Assembly: GCF_009831575.1 (NCBI RefSeq)
Contig: NZ_WUUT01000002.1
Location: 248,001 to 312,000 of the forward strand
Reading direction: 5' to 3'
Length of the DNA stretch: 64,000 nucleotides
DNA from: Halovenus carboxidivorans
GTDB lineage: Archaea > Halobacteriota > Halobacteria > Halobacteriales > Haloarculaceae
The first letter of the stretch is position 1. The number at the start of each line of letters is the position of its first letter. A program made the position numbers and the translations under genes. The notes under the pieces were generated by a model. The model searched no databases, was not told the origin of the DNA, and saw only the letters and a program-made list of their open reading frames with translations. Below, one piece after another: positions 6,763-15,745 of the stretch.

Positions 6763-8646
6763 TCAGTGCTCGCCGGCCTCGATACCGGCGAGTCCGTCAG
6801 CGAGATCCGCCGGGGGTAACAGCGCCTCCAGCGCCTCGACGCCCGGTTTCTCCGCCCGGTCCGGCGCGGCGAGCACGCGAACCGACTGCGTGCCGAGGGA
6901 GACGAACGCCAGTCCAAGCGGTTCGGCGGAGGCTCTGAGTCCGAGTGCAACATCCGCCTTGCCGGCCAAGACCCGCCGCGGTGGGCTCTCGTAGGCCTGT
7001 GCAGTCAGCGTATAGCCCGAGATGTCCTCGGTCAGCGACGCGCGGTCGGTCCCGCGTTCGTCCGCCAGCCGCTCGACGGCGTCGTCGAAGGACCGACGCA
7101 GCCCCGACTGGCGGCCCCTGTTGACGAACCGAAGCTCCGAGTCGACCAGATCGGCGACGCCGGCGACGCCGTCGGGGTTGTCTGCCGGGACGAGTAGCCC
7201 CCACTCCCGCGACCAGCCGCCGAGTTCGACCGTCTCGACCTCTCGGTCGGTCGGGCCGGCGACGACGGCGACATCGGAGATGCCGTTGCGGAGCCGTCGG
7301 AGTCCTTCACGGCTTCCCAGCGAGAGATACCGGGGACTGTCGAGGCGGTCGAGCAACCGCGAGAGCAGCGGGTCGTCCTCGCCGATACCGAGCAGTTCCG
7401 GCGGGCGCACGTCCGCCGAAAACAGCGTGACCTCGACCGTCTGGCCGGCGTCGAGTTGTTCGGTCTCGGGAGCGAGTTCGACGGTGCCGTCGGCGTCGAC
7501 GAGACTCGTCGTCGCCCCGCTACCCTTGTCGACGGGGTAGACGAGCAACTCTCCGTCGCCGTCCTCGACCAGTCCGACCGGCATCAGCCGCGTTCGTCCC
7601 TCCTTGTACCGTTCGGTGACGGCCATCTCGCCGGTGATCCGCTCGCGCTCGCGCGGGGGTTTCCCGGCCGCGTCTCTGATCTTCGGCGCGACGAAGTGTC
7701 TGAAGATTGTCAGCGCCGATACCGGGAATCCGGGGAGGCCGATGTACGGCGTGTTCTCGAACCGGCCGACGAGCATCGGTTTGCCCGGTTTGACCGCAAC
7801 GCCGTGACGCAGCAAGTCGCCGTGTTCGTCGATCAACTGGTAGATGTGATCGGCCGCGCCGGCGCTGGTCGACCCCGACGACAGCACCAGATCACACTCC
7901 TCGGCGGCCGCGGTGAGCACGCGTTTCATCTCCGGGAAGTCGTCGCCGACGATCGGATACACCTCGGGGGACCCACCCGCCTCCTCGATGCTCGCCGCAA
8001 TCGTCTGGCTGTTTACGTCGTAGATCTGGCCGGCGTCGCTGTCGAGGGCGTTCCCGGGCGCGACCAGTTCGTCCCCCGTCGAGAGCACGCCGACCGTCGG
8101 CGGCGAGCGGACCGGCACGGAGTCGACCCCGAGCGCAGAGAGCAGTCCGATCTCCCGTGCGGTCAGTTCCGTTCCCGGCCCGAGGGTTCGTTCACCGGCG
8201 GCCACGTCCGACCCGGCGACCATGATACCGTCTCCGGGCGCGACTGCCGTTCTGACGGTCACCGTCTCGTCTTCGCGGGCGGTGCGTTCGACCATCACGA
8301 CCGCGTCCGCACCCGGCGGGACGACGGCCCCGGTCGCGATTTCGACGACCGTTCCGGGCTCGACCGTTACCGCTGGCTGTTCGCCTGCGTCGACGCGGCC
8401 GACCTGTTCGAGTTCGACCGGATCGGCCTCGGTCGCCCCGAAGGTGTCCTCGGCCCGGACCGCGTAGCCGTCCACGTTCGAGCGGTCGAATCCCGGCACG
8501 TCGATCCCCGCGTCGATCCGCTCCGCGAGCACGCGACCGCGCGCCTGTGCGAGCGGCACGGTCTCCGTCCCCGTGTTGATCTCTAACTCGGCGATGAGCG
8601 CGTGCACGTCCTCGGGGTCAGCGAGGTCGCGAAACTGCTTTCTCAC
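6763..8646 (-). CDS. moeA: MoeA-like molybdopterin molybdenumtransferase fused to a C-terminal PBP-like domain
   Basis: A ~627-aa fusion. Residues ~1-400 are MoeA: VDGYAVRAEDTFGA, ATGAVVPPGADAVVMVE, GVLSTGDELV and KPGKPMLVGRF, for metal insertion into adenylylated molybdopterin. The last ~190 residues (after RPPELLGIGEDDPLLSRLLDRL) form a periplasmic-binding-protein-like domain related to ModA/PBP-like modules fused to MoeA in archaea, which may sense oxyanion. I start at GTG 8646, whose GTGA overlaps the TGA of the preceding moeA; GTG 8655 is three codons upstream. Two MoeA paralogues in tandem suggest separate Mo and W handling (inference). Confidence 0.9.
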   Translation of the reverse strand: MRKQFRDLADPEDVHALIAELEINTGTETVPLAQARGRVLAERIDAGIDVPGFDRSNVDGYAVRAEDTFGATEADPVELEQVGRVDAGEQPAVTVEPGTVVEIATGAVVPPGADAVVMVERTAREDETVTVRTAVAPGDGIMVAGSDVAAGERTLGPGTELTAREIGLLSALGVDSVPVRSPPTVGVLSTGDELVAPGNALDSDAGQIYDVNSQTIAASIEEAGGSPEVYPIVGDDFPEMKRVLTAAAEECDLVLSSGSTSAGAADHIYQLIDEHGDLLRHGVAVKPGKPMLVGRFENTPYIGLPGFPVSALTIFRHFVAPKIRDAAGKPPRERERITGEMAVTERYKEGRTRLMPVGLVEDGDGELLVYPVDKGSGATTSLVDADGTVELAPETEQLDAGQTVEVTLFSADVRPPELLGIGEDDPLLSRLLDRLDSPRYLSLGSREGLRRLRNGISDVAVVAGPTDREVETVELGGWSREWGLLVPADNPDGVAGVADLVDSELRFVNRGRQSGLRRSFDDAVERLADERGTDRASLTEDISGYTLTAQAYESPPRRVLAGKADVALGLRASAEPLGLAFVSLGTQSVRVLAAPDRAEKPGVEALEALLPPADLADGLAGIEAGEH

Positions 8647-9857
8647 GGCGACCACTCCCAGTTCTGGACCGGAACAGTCTCGCCCTCCGCGAGTCCTTCA
8701 CGCTCCTCGGGGACGACCACCCACCCGTCGGAGAGGGCGACGCTCGACAGCACACCCGCCCCGCTGGCGCGGACGGTCGTGGCGACCCGACGGCCGTCCT
8801 CCTCGTCGACCCGGACCCGGGCGAAGGTCCGCAACCCTGGCTCGCTGTAGACCTTCTCGGTGAGTTCGGCCTCGACTGTCGGTGGCTCGTCGAGCGGCAT
8901 CGACCCGACCCACTTGATCGCCGGCCGAAGGAACTGGACGGCGTTGATCAGACAGGAGACCGGATAGCCCGGCAGCATGAGGACGGGCGTCCCCTCGACG
9001 GTCCCGAACGCGAACGGGTGGCCCGGCTTGATCCCGACGCCGTGGACGTGGATCTCCCCGAGTTCGGAGACGACCTCCGGCAACAGGTCGCGTTTGCCGA
9101 CCGAGGAACCACCGGTAGTCGCGATCAGGTCGTGATCGAGGCTGTCCGTGATCGCGGCATCGAGTTTCCCCGTGTCGTCGGTGACCACGTCGTGATAGGT
9201 CGCCTCCGCACCCCAGGATTCGGCCAGTTTCGAGACGGTGAGTCCGTTCGTCTCGATGATCTCACCGGGGTCGGGGTCCGACTGCACGAGTTCCTCGCCG
9301 GTCGGGATGACCGCCACACGCGGACGCTCGAAGGCCGTCACCTCGGTGTTGCCGACCGATCTGAGCAGTCCGACGTCCGACGGCCGGAGCCGGTGGCCCG
9401 GGTCGTACAGTTTCTGGCCCGCCTCGACATCCTCGCCGACGGGGCCGACGTTTTCGCCTTCGCTGACGCCGTCGAACACCTCTATCTCCTCGCCCACCTC
9501 GTCGACGTGTTCGATCATGACGACCGCGTCCGCTCCGTCCGGGAGCTTACTTCCGGTGTGAACCTGGCTGGCCTGGCGGGGCCCGACCGGTTCGTCGGTC
9601 GCGTCCAGGATCTGCGGTGAGCGATCCGACGCGCCGAAGGTGTCTTCCGCTCGGACGGCGTAGCCGTCCATCGCCGCCCGCGGATAGTGCGGGACGTTTC
9701 GCTGTGCAGTGATCGATTCCGCGACCGTCCGCCCGACCGCCGCGCCGAGGGCGACCTGTTCGGTCCTGTCGTGTGCGCTGACCTGCTCGCGCAAGGCCTC
9801 TCGCGCGTCGGTCAACGACGCTCGGTCCTTGAAGGGGCTGTGTGAGTGTCCTGTCAT
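8643..9857 (-). CDS. moeA: Molybdopterin molybdenumtransferase MoeA
   Basis: A 404-aa single MoeA protein with all four subdomains: RAAMDGYAVRAEDTFGA, KLPDGADAVVMIEHVDEVG, VAVIPTGEELVQ and the MogA-like segment TGGSSVGKRDLL with KPGHPFAFG. It catalyses molybdate or tungstate ligation to the pterin dithiolene. The ATG at 9857 is preferred over the frame's upstream extension to 9989, whose translation is unlike haloarchaeal coding sequence. It overlaps the MoeA-PBP gene by 4 nt (GTGA). A hairpin lies 16-40 nt upstream of the start. Confidence 0.95.
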   Translation of the reverse strand: MTGHSHSPFKDRASLTDAREALREQVSAHDRTEQVALGAAVGRTVAESITAQRNVPHYPRAAMDGYAVRAEDTFGASDRSPQILDATDEPVGPRQASQVHTGSKLPDGADAVVMIEHVDEVGEEIEVFDGVSEGENVGPVGEDVEAGQKLYDPGHRLRPSDVGLLRSVGNTEVTAFERPRVAVIPTGEELVQSDPDPGEIIETNGLTVSKLAESWGAEATYHDVVTDDTGKLDAAITDSLDHDLIATTGGSSVGKRDLLPEVVSELGEIHVHGVGIKPGHPFAFGTVEGTPVLMLPGYPVSCLINAVQFLRPAIKWVGSMPLDEPPTVEAELTEKVYSEPGLRTFARVRVDEEDGRRVATTVRASGAGVLSSVALSDGWVVVPEEREGLAEGETVPVQNWEWSP

Positions 9858-9872
9858 AGGTGGTATCTGTGA

Positions 9873-9897
9873 CCGCTCACCCTCCGGAGATGAGCGG
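9873..9897 (-). promoter_or_regulatory. Hairpin in the moeA leader
   Basis: Perfect 7-bp inverted repeat CCGCTCA/TGAGCGG with an 11-nt loop that, read on the minus strand, contains GGAGG. It lies between moeA and any promoter further upstream, so it would be in the 5' UTR. A second, weaker hairpin (GACGG..CCGTC) lies at 9928-9944. Regulatory function is a guess. Confidence 0.4.
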
Positions 9898-10052
9898 GGC
9901 TGGTTGCTCGTTTGCGATGTGGAACGCGACGGGCAAAAGCCGTCGGGCTCGAACGTCCGAGAGATCGAAGCGGTTCGTAGAGTCGTCATCGGACAGCGCC
10001 TGACGTGCGAGGAGACGGTGTCCTATCGGGCGGGAGAAAGAGCGCGCGGGAG

Positions 10053-10640
10053 TTATTCGTCTTCTTCCTCGACGACTTCGGGGTCTCGCATCGCCGTCTG
10101 GAGGCTATCGATGCCGTTGACCCACTCCGCGACGAGGCCGAACTCGAGTTCGTCGGCCATCCCGATGTCCATCTCCTCGCCCGCGATGACGAGCGTGCCG
10201 GCCTGCACGCAGTAGCCGAGCGCCGCGTCGAGTTCCTCCTCCTGTTCGGCCTCGGCGGCGGCCTCGACGTACTCCTCGATGGTGCCCTCCTCTGCCGGGC
10301 CGCCGACGACGTACTCCTGGGCGGAGTGGAAGACACACATCAGCGAGGTCTGGACGCCGTCGATCAGCATGGCCTTCTCCTCGTCCTCGAACTCGACCTC
10401 CGAGAGGACGACCTGCTGGATGTCCTCCAGTTCCGACAGCGCGGTCTCCTCGTCGAGTTCCCCCTCGTCGAAGTCGGTGATGATCTTCGCGACCGCGATG
10501 GCGGTATCGTCCTGTAGATTCAACAGCAGGCGCGCGGAGTCCTCGTCTTCGGGGTCGATCTCCTCCTCGCGTAATCGCTCGATCCAGTTTTGCCACCGTT
10601 CGTCCGTGTAGTACTCCCGCGGCTCGTTGCTCATACTCAT
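10053..10640 (-). CDS. DUF2150 family protein
   Basis: A 195-aa extremely acidic haloarchaeal protein beginning with YYTDERWQNWIERLREEEIDPEDEDSARL, the signature of DUF2150. It is predicted almost entirely helical, with no transmembrane segment and an acidic tail (VEEEDE). ATG 10640 and ATG 10634 are both possible starts; a TAATAA box about 25-31 bp upstream fits either. Function is unknown; the family is widespread and usually single-copy in haloarchaea. It is monocistronic by spacing (48 bp from the saccharopine-dehydrogenase-like gene). Confidence 0.88.
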   Translation of the reverse strand: MSMSNEPREYYTDERWQNWIERLREEEIDPEDEDSARLLLNLQDDTAIAVAKIITDFDEGELDEETALSELEDIQQVVLSEVEFEDEEKAMLIDGVQTSLMCVFHSAQEYVVGGPAEEGTIEEYVEAAAEAEQEEELDAALGYCVQAGTLVIAGEEMDIGMADELEFGLVAEWVNGIDSLQTAMRDPEVVEEEDE

Positions 10641-10689
10641 CGGTACGTCCCTCTTGGGTTATTACTTTCGACCCGCTGACTCGACAGAA

Positions 10690-11727
10690 TCACTCGTCGA
10701 CGAACCCCTCGATGTCGTCGAGTTCCAGCACGAAGTTCGGATCGAACGCCGACGCCGGCGTGTGGTATCCGGGCGGGGCCGTCCCGTCCTCGAACCGGGA
10801 GAGTGCAGTCGTCGCGGCGTCGACAGTGAGTGTGTACGGTTCCGGGGTTTCGAGCCGGGAGACCACCGTCTCCTCGCCGTTCGTGGCTTCGCCCCAGACG
10901 TACGCGCGGTCGGAGCCGCGCTGCTGTTCGGTCGGGCCGTCGAAGAGTCCGCGCGCGAGCGCCTGTAGTCCGCGTTTGATCGGACCGACGCCGAGAACCC
11001 CCATCGCGGGAGCGGTCACTCGGAGGAGTCGGGCGACACCTTCGGGCATCGGCGTGTACACCTCGATGTTTTCGATTCCCGTCGTGTAGTACGCCGTCGA
11101 CACGTCTCCCCACGGGATGGTGACAGCGTGGCGCGGCCCGCGGCCGAAATCGATGGTTCGCTCCGCGGATGCGACCGGCACGTCGACAATTCGCCCGTCT
11201 CGGCGGACCTTCCCGCCGCCGCTCGCGTGTTCGAGCGCCGACGCGACCGTGCCTCCCGAGACCGCGCTCAGCGCGTCGAACCCCAGACGTAACTCAGTCG
11301 CGTCGGGTAGTCGCTCGTGGAGGTGGCCGGCGAGACAATCGGTCGGGACGACATCGAATCCGGCCCCCGGGAGGAGACAGATGCCCGCTTTCTCCGCCTC
11401 GCGGTCGCGCTCGGCAAGCGCCTCGAACACCTCGAACTCGCCGGTGATGTCCAGATAGTGTGTCTCCGTATCGAGACAGGCCTCGACCAGTGGCTCGTAG
11501 GTCCGTGCGAACGGCCCGGCGCAGTTGAGCAGCGCGTCTACGCCGTCGAGGTGGTCGGCGGCGTCGTCGGTATCGAACACGCGCGCGTCCGCTCCGACCA
11601 TCGTCGCCAGTCCGCGGGTCTTCGTCCCGTTGCGGCCGGCGACGACGATGTCCAGGCCCCTGTCGCGTGCCTCCTCGACGATCAGTTCCCCGGTGTAGCC
11701 GTACGCGCCGTAGACGAGGGTTGTCAT
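10690..11727 (-). CDS. Saccharopine dehydrogenase-like NADP-binding oxidoreductase (trans-acting enoyl reductase type)
   Basis: A 345-aa protein with an N-terminal Rossmann motif GAYGYTGELIVEEA (residues ~7-20), then VAGRNGTKTRGLA and LLNCAGPFARTYEPLVEACL. This is the pattern of saccharopine-dehydrogenase-like oxidoreductases related to mycobacterial trans-acting enoyl reductases. HYLDITGE and LLPGAGFDVVPTDCLAGHL are strongly conserved in that group. The substrate cannot be inferred; a lipid or isoprenoid intermediate is possible. Minus strand, 63 bp downstream of the deacylase gene and perhaps cotranscribed with it. Confidence 0.88.
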   Translation of the reverse strand: MTTLVYGAYGYTGELIVEEARDRGLDIVVAGRNGTKTRGLATMVGADARVFDTDDAADHLDGVDALLNCAGPFARTYEPLVEACLDTETHYLDITGEFEVFEALAERDREAEKAGICLLPGAGFDVVPTDCLAGHLHERLPDATELRLGFDALSAVSGGTVASALEHASGGGKVRRDGRIVDVPVASAERTIDFGRGPRHAVTIPWGDVSTAYYTTGIENIEVYTPMPEGVARLLRVTAPAMGVLGVGPIKRGLQALARGLFDGPTEQQRGSDRAYVWGEATNGEETVVSRLETPEPYTLTVDAATTALSRFEDGTAPPGYHTPASAFDPNFVLELDDIEGFVDE

Positions 11728-11790
11728 GGCACTCGGTTCGGCCCACCCGATGAAAAACCCCCGCGCAATCTGGTCGTGTGTCGGGAGCGC

Positions 11791-12255
11791 TCACTCGACG
11801 ACGTCGACGGCGGTCGCGTCCGCGCACGCGAGCAGGTCGTCGGGGTCGATAGGGAAGACCGCAGTCGGCGCGCCAGCGGCCGCCCAGACGGCGTCGTACT
11901 CGGTGAGCGTCTCGTCGAGGTAGACCGGGACGGTGGTGTCGTGGCAGAACGGCGGGACACCGCCGACTTCGTAGCCGAGGGTCTCCTCGACCTCGTCGGG
12001 GGTCGCCATCCGGGCGGTGTGGACGCCCCGAACTGTCGCCAGTTTCCGCGTGTCGACGCGGTTCGCCCCGCTCGTGACGACGACGACCATCTCGTCTGCG
12101 ATCAGGGCAATCGAACTGGCGATCTGTGCGCGGTCACAGCCGATTGCCGCCGCGGCGTCTGCGGCCGTCTCGGTTCCGGCGGGAAAGTGTTCGATGTCGG
12201 CGTCGATGCCGTGTTGTTCGTGGAGACACTCGGCAAAGCGGTCAGCATCGCTCAT
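11791..12255 (-). CDS. YbaK/aminoacyl-tRNA deacylase family protein
   Basis: A 154-aa single-domain YbaK/EbsC/ProX-type protein: HFPAGTETAADAAAAIGCDRAQIASSIAL, then VVTSGANRVDTRKLA and GYEVGGVPPFCHD, the GGVPPFGH-like motif of trans-editing domains. Such proteins hydrolyse mischarged aminoacyl-tRNA (Cys- or Ala-tRNAPro). The ATG at 12255 is supported by a TATA-like GTATAC 28 bp upstream. The gene is divergent from the DUF7127-cdc48 operon. Confidence 0.88.
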   Translation of the reverse strand: MSDADRFAECLHEQHGIDADIEHFPAGTETAADAAAAIGCDRAQIASSIALIADEMVVVVTSGANRVDTRKLATVRGVHTARMATPDEVEETLGYEVGGVPPFCHDTTVPVYLDETLTEYDAVWAAAGAPTAVFPIDPDDLLACADATAVDVVE

Positions 12256-12372
12256 ACCCGATCCACGAGCGCCAGCTACGTATACTCTCAGAGAGACCCC
12301 CAATCAGATCGCCACTCACCGCCGCTTCGCCGTCTCCTCGAACGCGGACGGTACGCGGGGCTCGGATGTCGT

Positions 12373-12391
12373 TTTGCGATAATTTTATATA
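12373..12391 (+). promoter_or_regulatory. Distal promoter module of the cdc48 operon (copy 1 of a repeat)
   Basis: A 19-nt BRE/TATA module, TTTGCGATAATTTTATATA, matching the one at 12451-12469 with only two T/C differences, 78 bp apart and in the same orientation. It predicts a second, longer transcript for the operon. Confidence 0.55.
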
Positions 12392-12450
12392 TAGCCATTC
12401 TGAACCGCAATCAGTCCAGTCTGAAAACAGTATATAACAGTTCCGCCGAA

Positions 12451-12469
12451 TTTGCGACAACTTTATATA
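12451..12469 (+). promoter_or_regulatory. Proximal promoter of the cdc48 operon (copy 2 of a repeat)
   Basis: TTTGCGACAACTTTATATA, whose TATA part is centred 29 bp upstream of the ATG at 12495, the leaderless spacing. Another AT-rich element (GTATATAA) lies between the two copies at 12430-12437. Confidence 0.7.
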
Positions 12470-12494
12470 CTTTGGTCAATTACTTGTAGTTAGT

Positions 12495-12737
12495 ATGAGA
12501 GTGAAAGAAGAGCTGGAACAGCGAGGGATCGAAGTCGTCTCCCGCGAGTACGGGGACCACCGCGAACTGATCGCAGATTTCGGCCCGACAGAGGATATCT
12601 CCGTCGACGTCGTCGGGGACACTGTCATCGTCGTCACCGAGGATGAGACCTACGACGTCGAAGTCGACGGTTCCGCACAAGCGTTTATCAAAAATGGAAT
12701 CCTTACCATCGAACTGAATGAGGAGGGTCAAGCATGA
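12495..12737 (+). CDS. Small Hsp20-like (DUF7127-type) protein encoded upstream of cdc48
   Basis: An 80-aa acidic protein made of short beta strands ([26 protein letters not shown] and NGILTIEL), resembling a minimal alpha-crystallin/Hsp20 sandwich. I recall this small protein as a conserved upstream neighbour of cdc48 in haloarchaea (DUF7127, moderately sure). Its stop overlaps the cdc48 start codon (ATGA-type, 4 nt), implying translational coupling and possibly a cofactor or adaptor role for the unfoldase. The start follows the TATA box at 12461-12469 by 29 bp. Confidence 0.82.
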   Translation: MRVKEELEQRGIEVVSREYGDHRELIADFGPTEDISVDVVGDTVIVVTEDETYDVEVDGSAQAFIKNGILTIELNEEGQA

Positions 12738-14998
12738 AACTAACCGTCAAACCACTGAAACAGAAGGACGCGGGCAGAGGGCTCGCCGCGATCGACCGCC
12801 AGGCGATGGCCGAAATGGAACTGGAAAACGGCGACTACATCATCATCAAAGGTGACTCGGGCCGCACCGTCGCCCGCGTCTGGCCGGGTTACCCGGAAGA
12901 CAAGGGCAAGGGGATCGTCCGGATCGACGGGCGACTCCGCAAGGAGACCGGCACCGGGATCGACGACACCGTCACCGTCGAGAAGGCGGACGTTCAGCCC
13001 GCGACCGCGGTGACGGTCGCGCTACCCCAGAACCTCCGGGTTCGGGGTAACGTCGGCCCGATGATCCGGCAGAACCTCAGCGGGCAGGCGGTCACCCAGG
13101 GCCAGACGGTTCCCGTCTCCTTCGGCCTCGGACCGCTGTCGTCGATGTCCGGCCAGCAGATTCCGCTGAAAATTGCCGAGACCGAGCCAAGCGGCACGGT
13201 CGTCATCACCGACTCGACCGAAGTCGAAATCAGCGAACAGCCGGCCGAACAGCTCTCGGAGGAGACCGCGGAGGAACGCGAGACGCCCGACGTGACCTAC
13301 GAGGACATCGGCGGCCTGGACGACGAACTCGAGCAGGTCCGGGAGATGATCGAGCTCCCGATGCGTCACCCCGAACTGTTCCAGCAGTTGGGTATCGAGC
13401 CGCCGAAAGGCGTCTTGCTACACGGCCCGCCGGGCACCGGGAAGACGCTGATGGCCCGTGCCGTCGCGAACGAGATCGACGCGTACTTCACCGACATCTC
13501 CGGGCCGGAGATCATGTCGAAGTACTACGGCGAGAGCGAGGAGCAACTCCGTGAGGTCTTCGACGAAGCCTCCGAGAACTCCCCGGCCGTGATCTTCATC
13601 GACGAGATCGACTCCATCGCGCCCAAGCGCGGCGAGACTTCCGGCGACGTCGAGCGTCGGGTCGTCGCTCAGCTGCTCAGCCTGATGGACGGCCTCGAAG
13701 AACGGGGTCAGGTGATCGTTATCGGCGCGACCAACCGCGTCGACGCCATCGATCCGGCGCTGCGCCGCGGCGGCCGCTTCGACCGCGAGATCGAGGTCGG
13801 CGTCCCGGACAAGGAAGGCCGCAAGGAGATCCTGCAGGTCCACACCCGCGGGATGCCCCTGGTCGACGGGATCGACCTCGACCAGTACGCCGAGAGCACC
13901 CACGGCTTCGTCGGCGCGGACATCGCCCAGCTCAGCAAGGAAGCGGCGATGAACGCGCTGCGACGTATCCGTCCCGAACTCGACCTCGAAGAGGACGAGA
14001 TCGACGCCGAAACCCTGGAGAAACTGCAGGTCACCGAAGAGGACTTCAAGCAGGCGATGAAGGGCATCGAGCCCTCCGCCCTGCGCGAGGTATTCGTCGA
14101 GGTCCCGGACATCACCTGGGAGGACGTCGGCGGACTCGAAGACACCAAGGAACGGCTCCGGGAGGCCATCCAGTGGCCCCTGGAGTACCCGGAGGTCTTC
14201 GACCAGATGGATATGCAGGCCGCCAAAGGCGTGCTCATGTACGGTCCGCCGGGCACCGGGAAGACCCTGCTCGCGAAGGCAATCGCCAACGAATCACAGA
14301 GCAACTTCATCTCGATCAAGGGACCGGAGCTGCTCAACAAGTACGTCGGTGAATCCGAGAAGGGCGTCCGCGAGGTCTTCGAGAAGGCCCGCGCGAACGC
14401 ACCGACGGTGGTGTTCTTCGACGAAATCGACTCCATCGCGGGCGAGCGAGGCCAGCACAGCGGCGATTCCGGCGTCGGCGAACGCGTCGTCTCGCAGCTA
14501 CTGACCGAACTCGACGGCCTCGAAGAGCTGGAAGACGTGGTCGTGATCGCCACGACCAACCGGCCGGACCTGATCGACCCCGCCCTCGTGCGGCCGGGTC
14601 GACTCGACCGACACATCCACGTGCCGGTGCCCGACGAGGAGGCTCGCCGGAAGATCCTCGAAGTGCACACCCGCAACAAACCGCTCGCGGACGATGTCGA
14701 CCTCGACGACCTCGCGCGCAAGACGGACAGCTACGTCGGTGCCGACCTCGAAGCCCTGGCCCGTGAAGCCTCGATGGCTGCCACCAGGGAGTTCATCGGC
14801 AGCGTCGACCCCGAAGACGTCGACGACTCCGTCGGCAACGTCCGCATCACCGCGGAGCACTTCGACAAAGCGCTGTCGGAGGTCTCCGCGAGCGTCGACG
14901 AGTCCACCCGCGAGCGCTACGAGCAACTCGAAGAGCAGTTCGGAAGCCGCGAGCCCGACAGCCCCGACGAGGGGACGGTCAGCCGCACCTTCCAGTAA
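12734..14998 (+). CDS. cdc48: CDC48/VCP-type AAA+ ATPase
   Basis: A 754-residue archaeal CDC48 (VAT). It has an N-terminal double-psi barrel and second N domain (residues ~1-190) and two AAA+ modules with Walker A GPPGTGKT at about 231-238 and 504-511. Walker B motifs ([15 protein letters not shown] and [15 protein letters not shown]) and second-region-of-homology arginines ([31 protein letters not shown]) are present. It is a hexameric unfoldase that feeds the proteasome and remodels complexes. It is translationally coupled to the small upstream gene and convergent with the membrane microprotein gene at 14999. Confidence 0.98.
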   Translation: MKLTVKPLKQKDAGRGLAAIDRQAMAEMELENGDYIIIKGDSGRTVARVWPGYPEDKGKGIVRIDGRLRKETGTGIDDTVTVEKADVQPATAVTVALPQNLRVRGNVGPMIRQNLSGQAVTQGQTVPVSFGLGPLSSMSGQQIPLKIAETEPSGTVVITDSTEVEISEQPAEQLSEETAEERETPDVTYEDIGGLDDELEQVREMIELPMRHPELFQQLGIEPPKGVLLHGPPGTGKTLMARAVANEIDAYFTDISGPEIMSKYYGESEEQLREVFDEASENSPAVIFIDEIDSIAPKRGETSGDVERRVVAQLLSLMDGLEERGQVIVIGATNRVDAIDPALRRGGRFDREIEVGVPDKEGRKEILQVHTRGMPLVDGIDLDQYAESTHGFVGADIAQLSKEAAMNALRRIRPELDLEEDEIDAETLEKLQVTEEDFKQAMKGIEPSALREVFVEVPDITWEDVGGLEDTKERLREAIQWPLEYPEVFDQMDMQAAKGVLMYGPPGTGKTLLAKAIANESQSNFISIKGPELLNKYVGESEKGVREVFEKARANAPTVVFFDEIDSIAGERGQHSGDSGVGERVVSQLLTELDGLEELEDVVVIATTNRPDLIDPALVRPGRLDRHIHVPVPDEEARRKILEVHTRNKPLADDVDLDDLARKTDSYVGADLEALAREASMAATREFIGSVDPEDVDDSVGNVRITAEHFDKALSEVSASVDESTRERYEQLEEQFGSREPDSPDEGTVSRTFQ

Positions 14999-15178
14999 CT
15001 ACTCCCCGGGTTCGACTACCCGTTTGGTGATCTGCTCGCTGACGTACAGTCCGATGCCCGCGAAGACCGTCGCGACGACGAGTTCGACCGGCCCTGGGGG
15101 CTGGCCCAGCAGCGTCACGATCACGGCGTAGACGACCATCAGAATCGACATCGACACGAGAAAGCGCCACGCTTCCAT
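14999..15178 (-). CDS. 59-aa predicted membrane microprotein
   Basis: Reading the minus strand from the ATG at 15178 gives a 59-codon frame that ends immediately next to the cdc48 stop codon. The product starts MEAWRFLVSMSILMVVYAVI and ends KRVVEPGE. It has two hydrophobic segments (residues ~5-24 and ~32-46) separated by GQPPGPVE, so a small two-helix membrane protein is predicted. The GC3-rich codon use is typical of this genome. Function is unknown. The abutting convergent stop codons with cdc48 argue for a real gene. Confidence 0.7.
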   Translation of the reverse strand: MEAWRFLVSMSILMVVYAVIVTLLGQPPGPVELVVATVFAGIGLYVSEQITKRVVEPGE

Positions 15179-15253
15179 ACGTGTGCTGTGGTGGCCGCAC
15201 GGATTGATTTTTGGATTTCCGGCCTCGCCCCGACCGCCGGGGCGGGCTGACGA

Positions 15254-15718
15254 TCAGAGCGATTTCTCCAGGACGATTTCGTCGTACTCGCGGTACGAGA
15301 GCGGATACTCGCCGACCTGTTCGTAGCCTCGGTCCCGGTAGAACGACGGCAAAAACGGGTGATTTTCCGGCGTCGTCAGCCGCACCGCAGAGTGGTCGCG
15401 TTCGGCGGCGACCTCTTCGGCGCGTTCCAGCAGTCGGCTCCCGATTCCCTCTCCCTTCCGCTCCTCGTGGACGGCGAGCCGGCTGATTTTGACGTGATCC
15501 TCGTTCGTTTCGAGGCGAACGCCCCCGACAATCTGCCCGTCGACGGTCCCTACCAGAAGCTCGTACCCTTCGAGCCAGCCCTCGACAGTGTCGGCCGTGG
15601 CTGTCTCGGCCTTCGCGGGGAACCCCAGCTCCCGGTTTGCCGCGTACGCGCTCCGATAGACGGACGCGAGAGCGTCGGTATCAGTGGGCTCCGCCCAGCG
15701 GATGCTGAGAGCGGTCAT
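15254..15718 (-). CDS. GNAT family N-acetyltransferase
   Basis: A 154-aa single GNAT domain: IRWAEPTDTDALASVYRSAY (motif C/D region), VGGVRLETNEDHVKISRLAVHEERKG with the acetyl-CoA loop RKGEGIGSRLLERAEE (motif A), and FYRDRGYEQVGEY (motif B). It transfers acetyl from acetyl-CoA to an unknown amine; the substrate cannot be told. The C-terminal EIVLEKSL resembles RimI-like relatives. It stands alone on the minus strand, 75 bp from the membrane microprotein start. Confidence 0.9.
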   Translation of the reverse strand: MTALSIRWAEPTDTDALASVYRSAYAANRELGFPAKAETATADTVEGWLEGYELLVGTVDGQIVGGVRLETNEDHVKISRLAVHEERKGEGIGSRLLERAEEVAAERDHSAVRLTTPENHPFLPSFYRDRGYEQVGEYPLSYREYDEIVLEKSL

Positions 15719-15745
15719 GAGAGTTCGTTCAGCGTGAGCCGCGGG

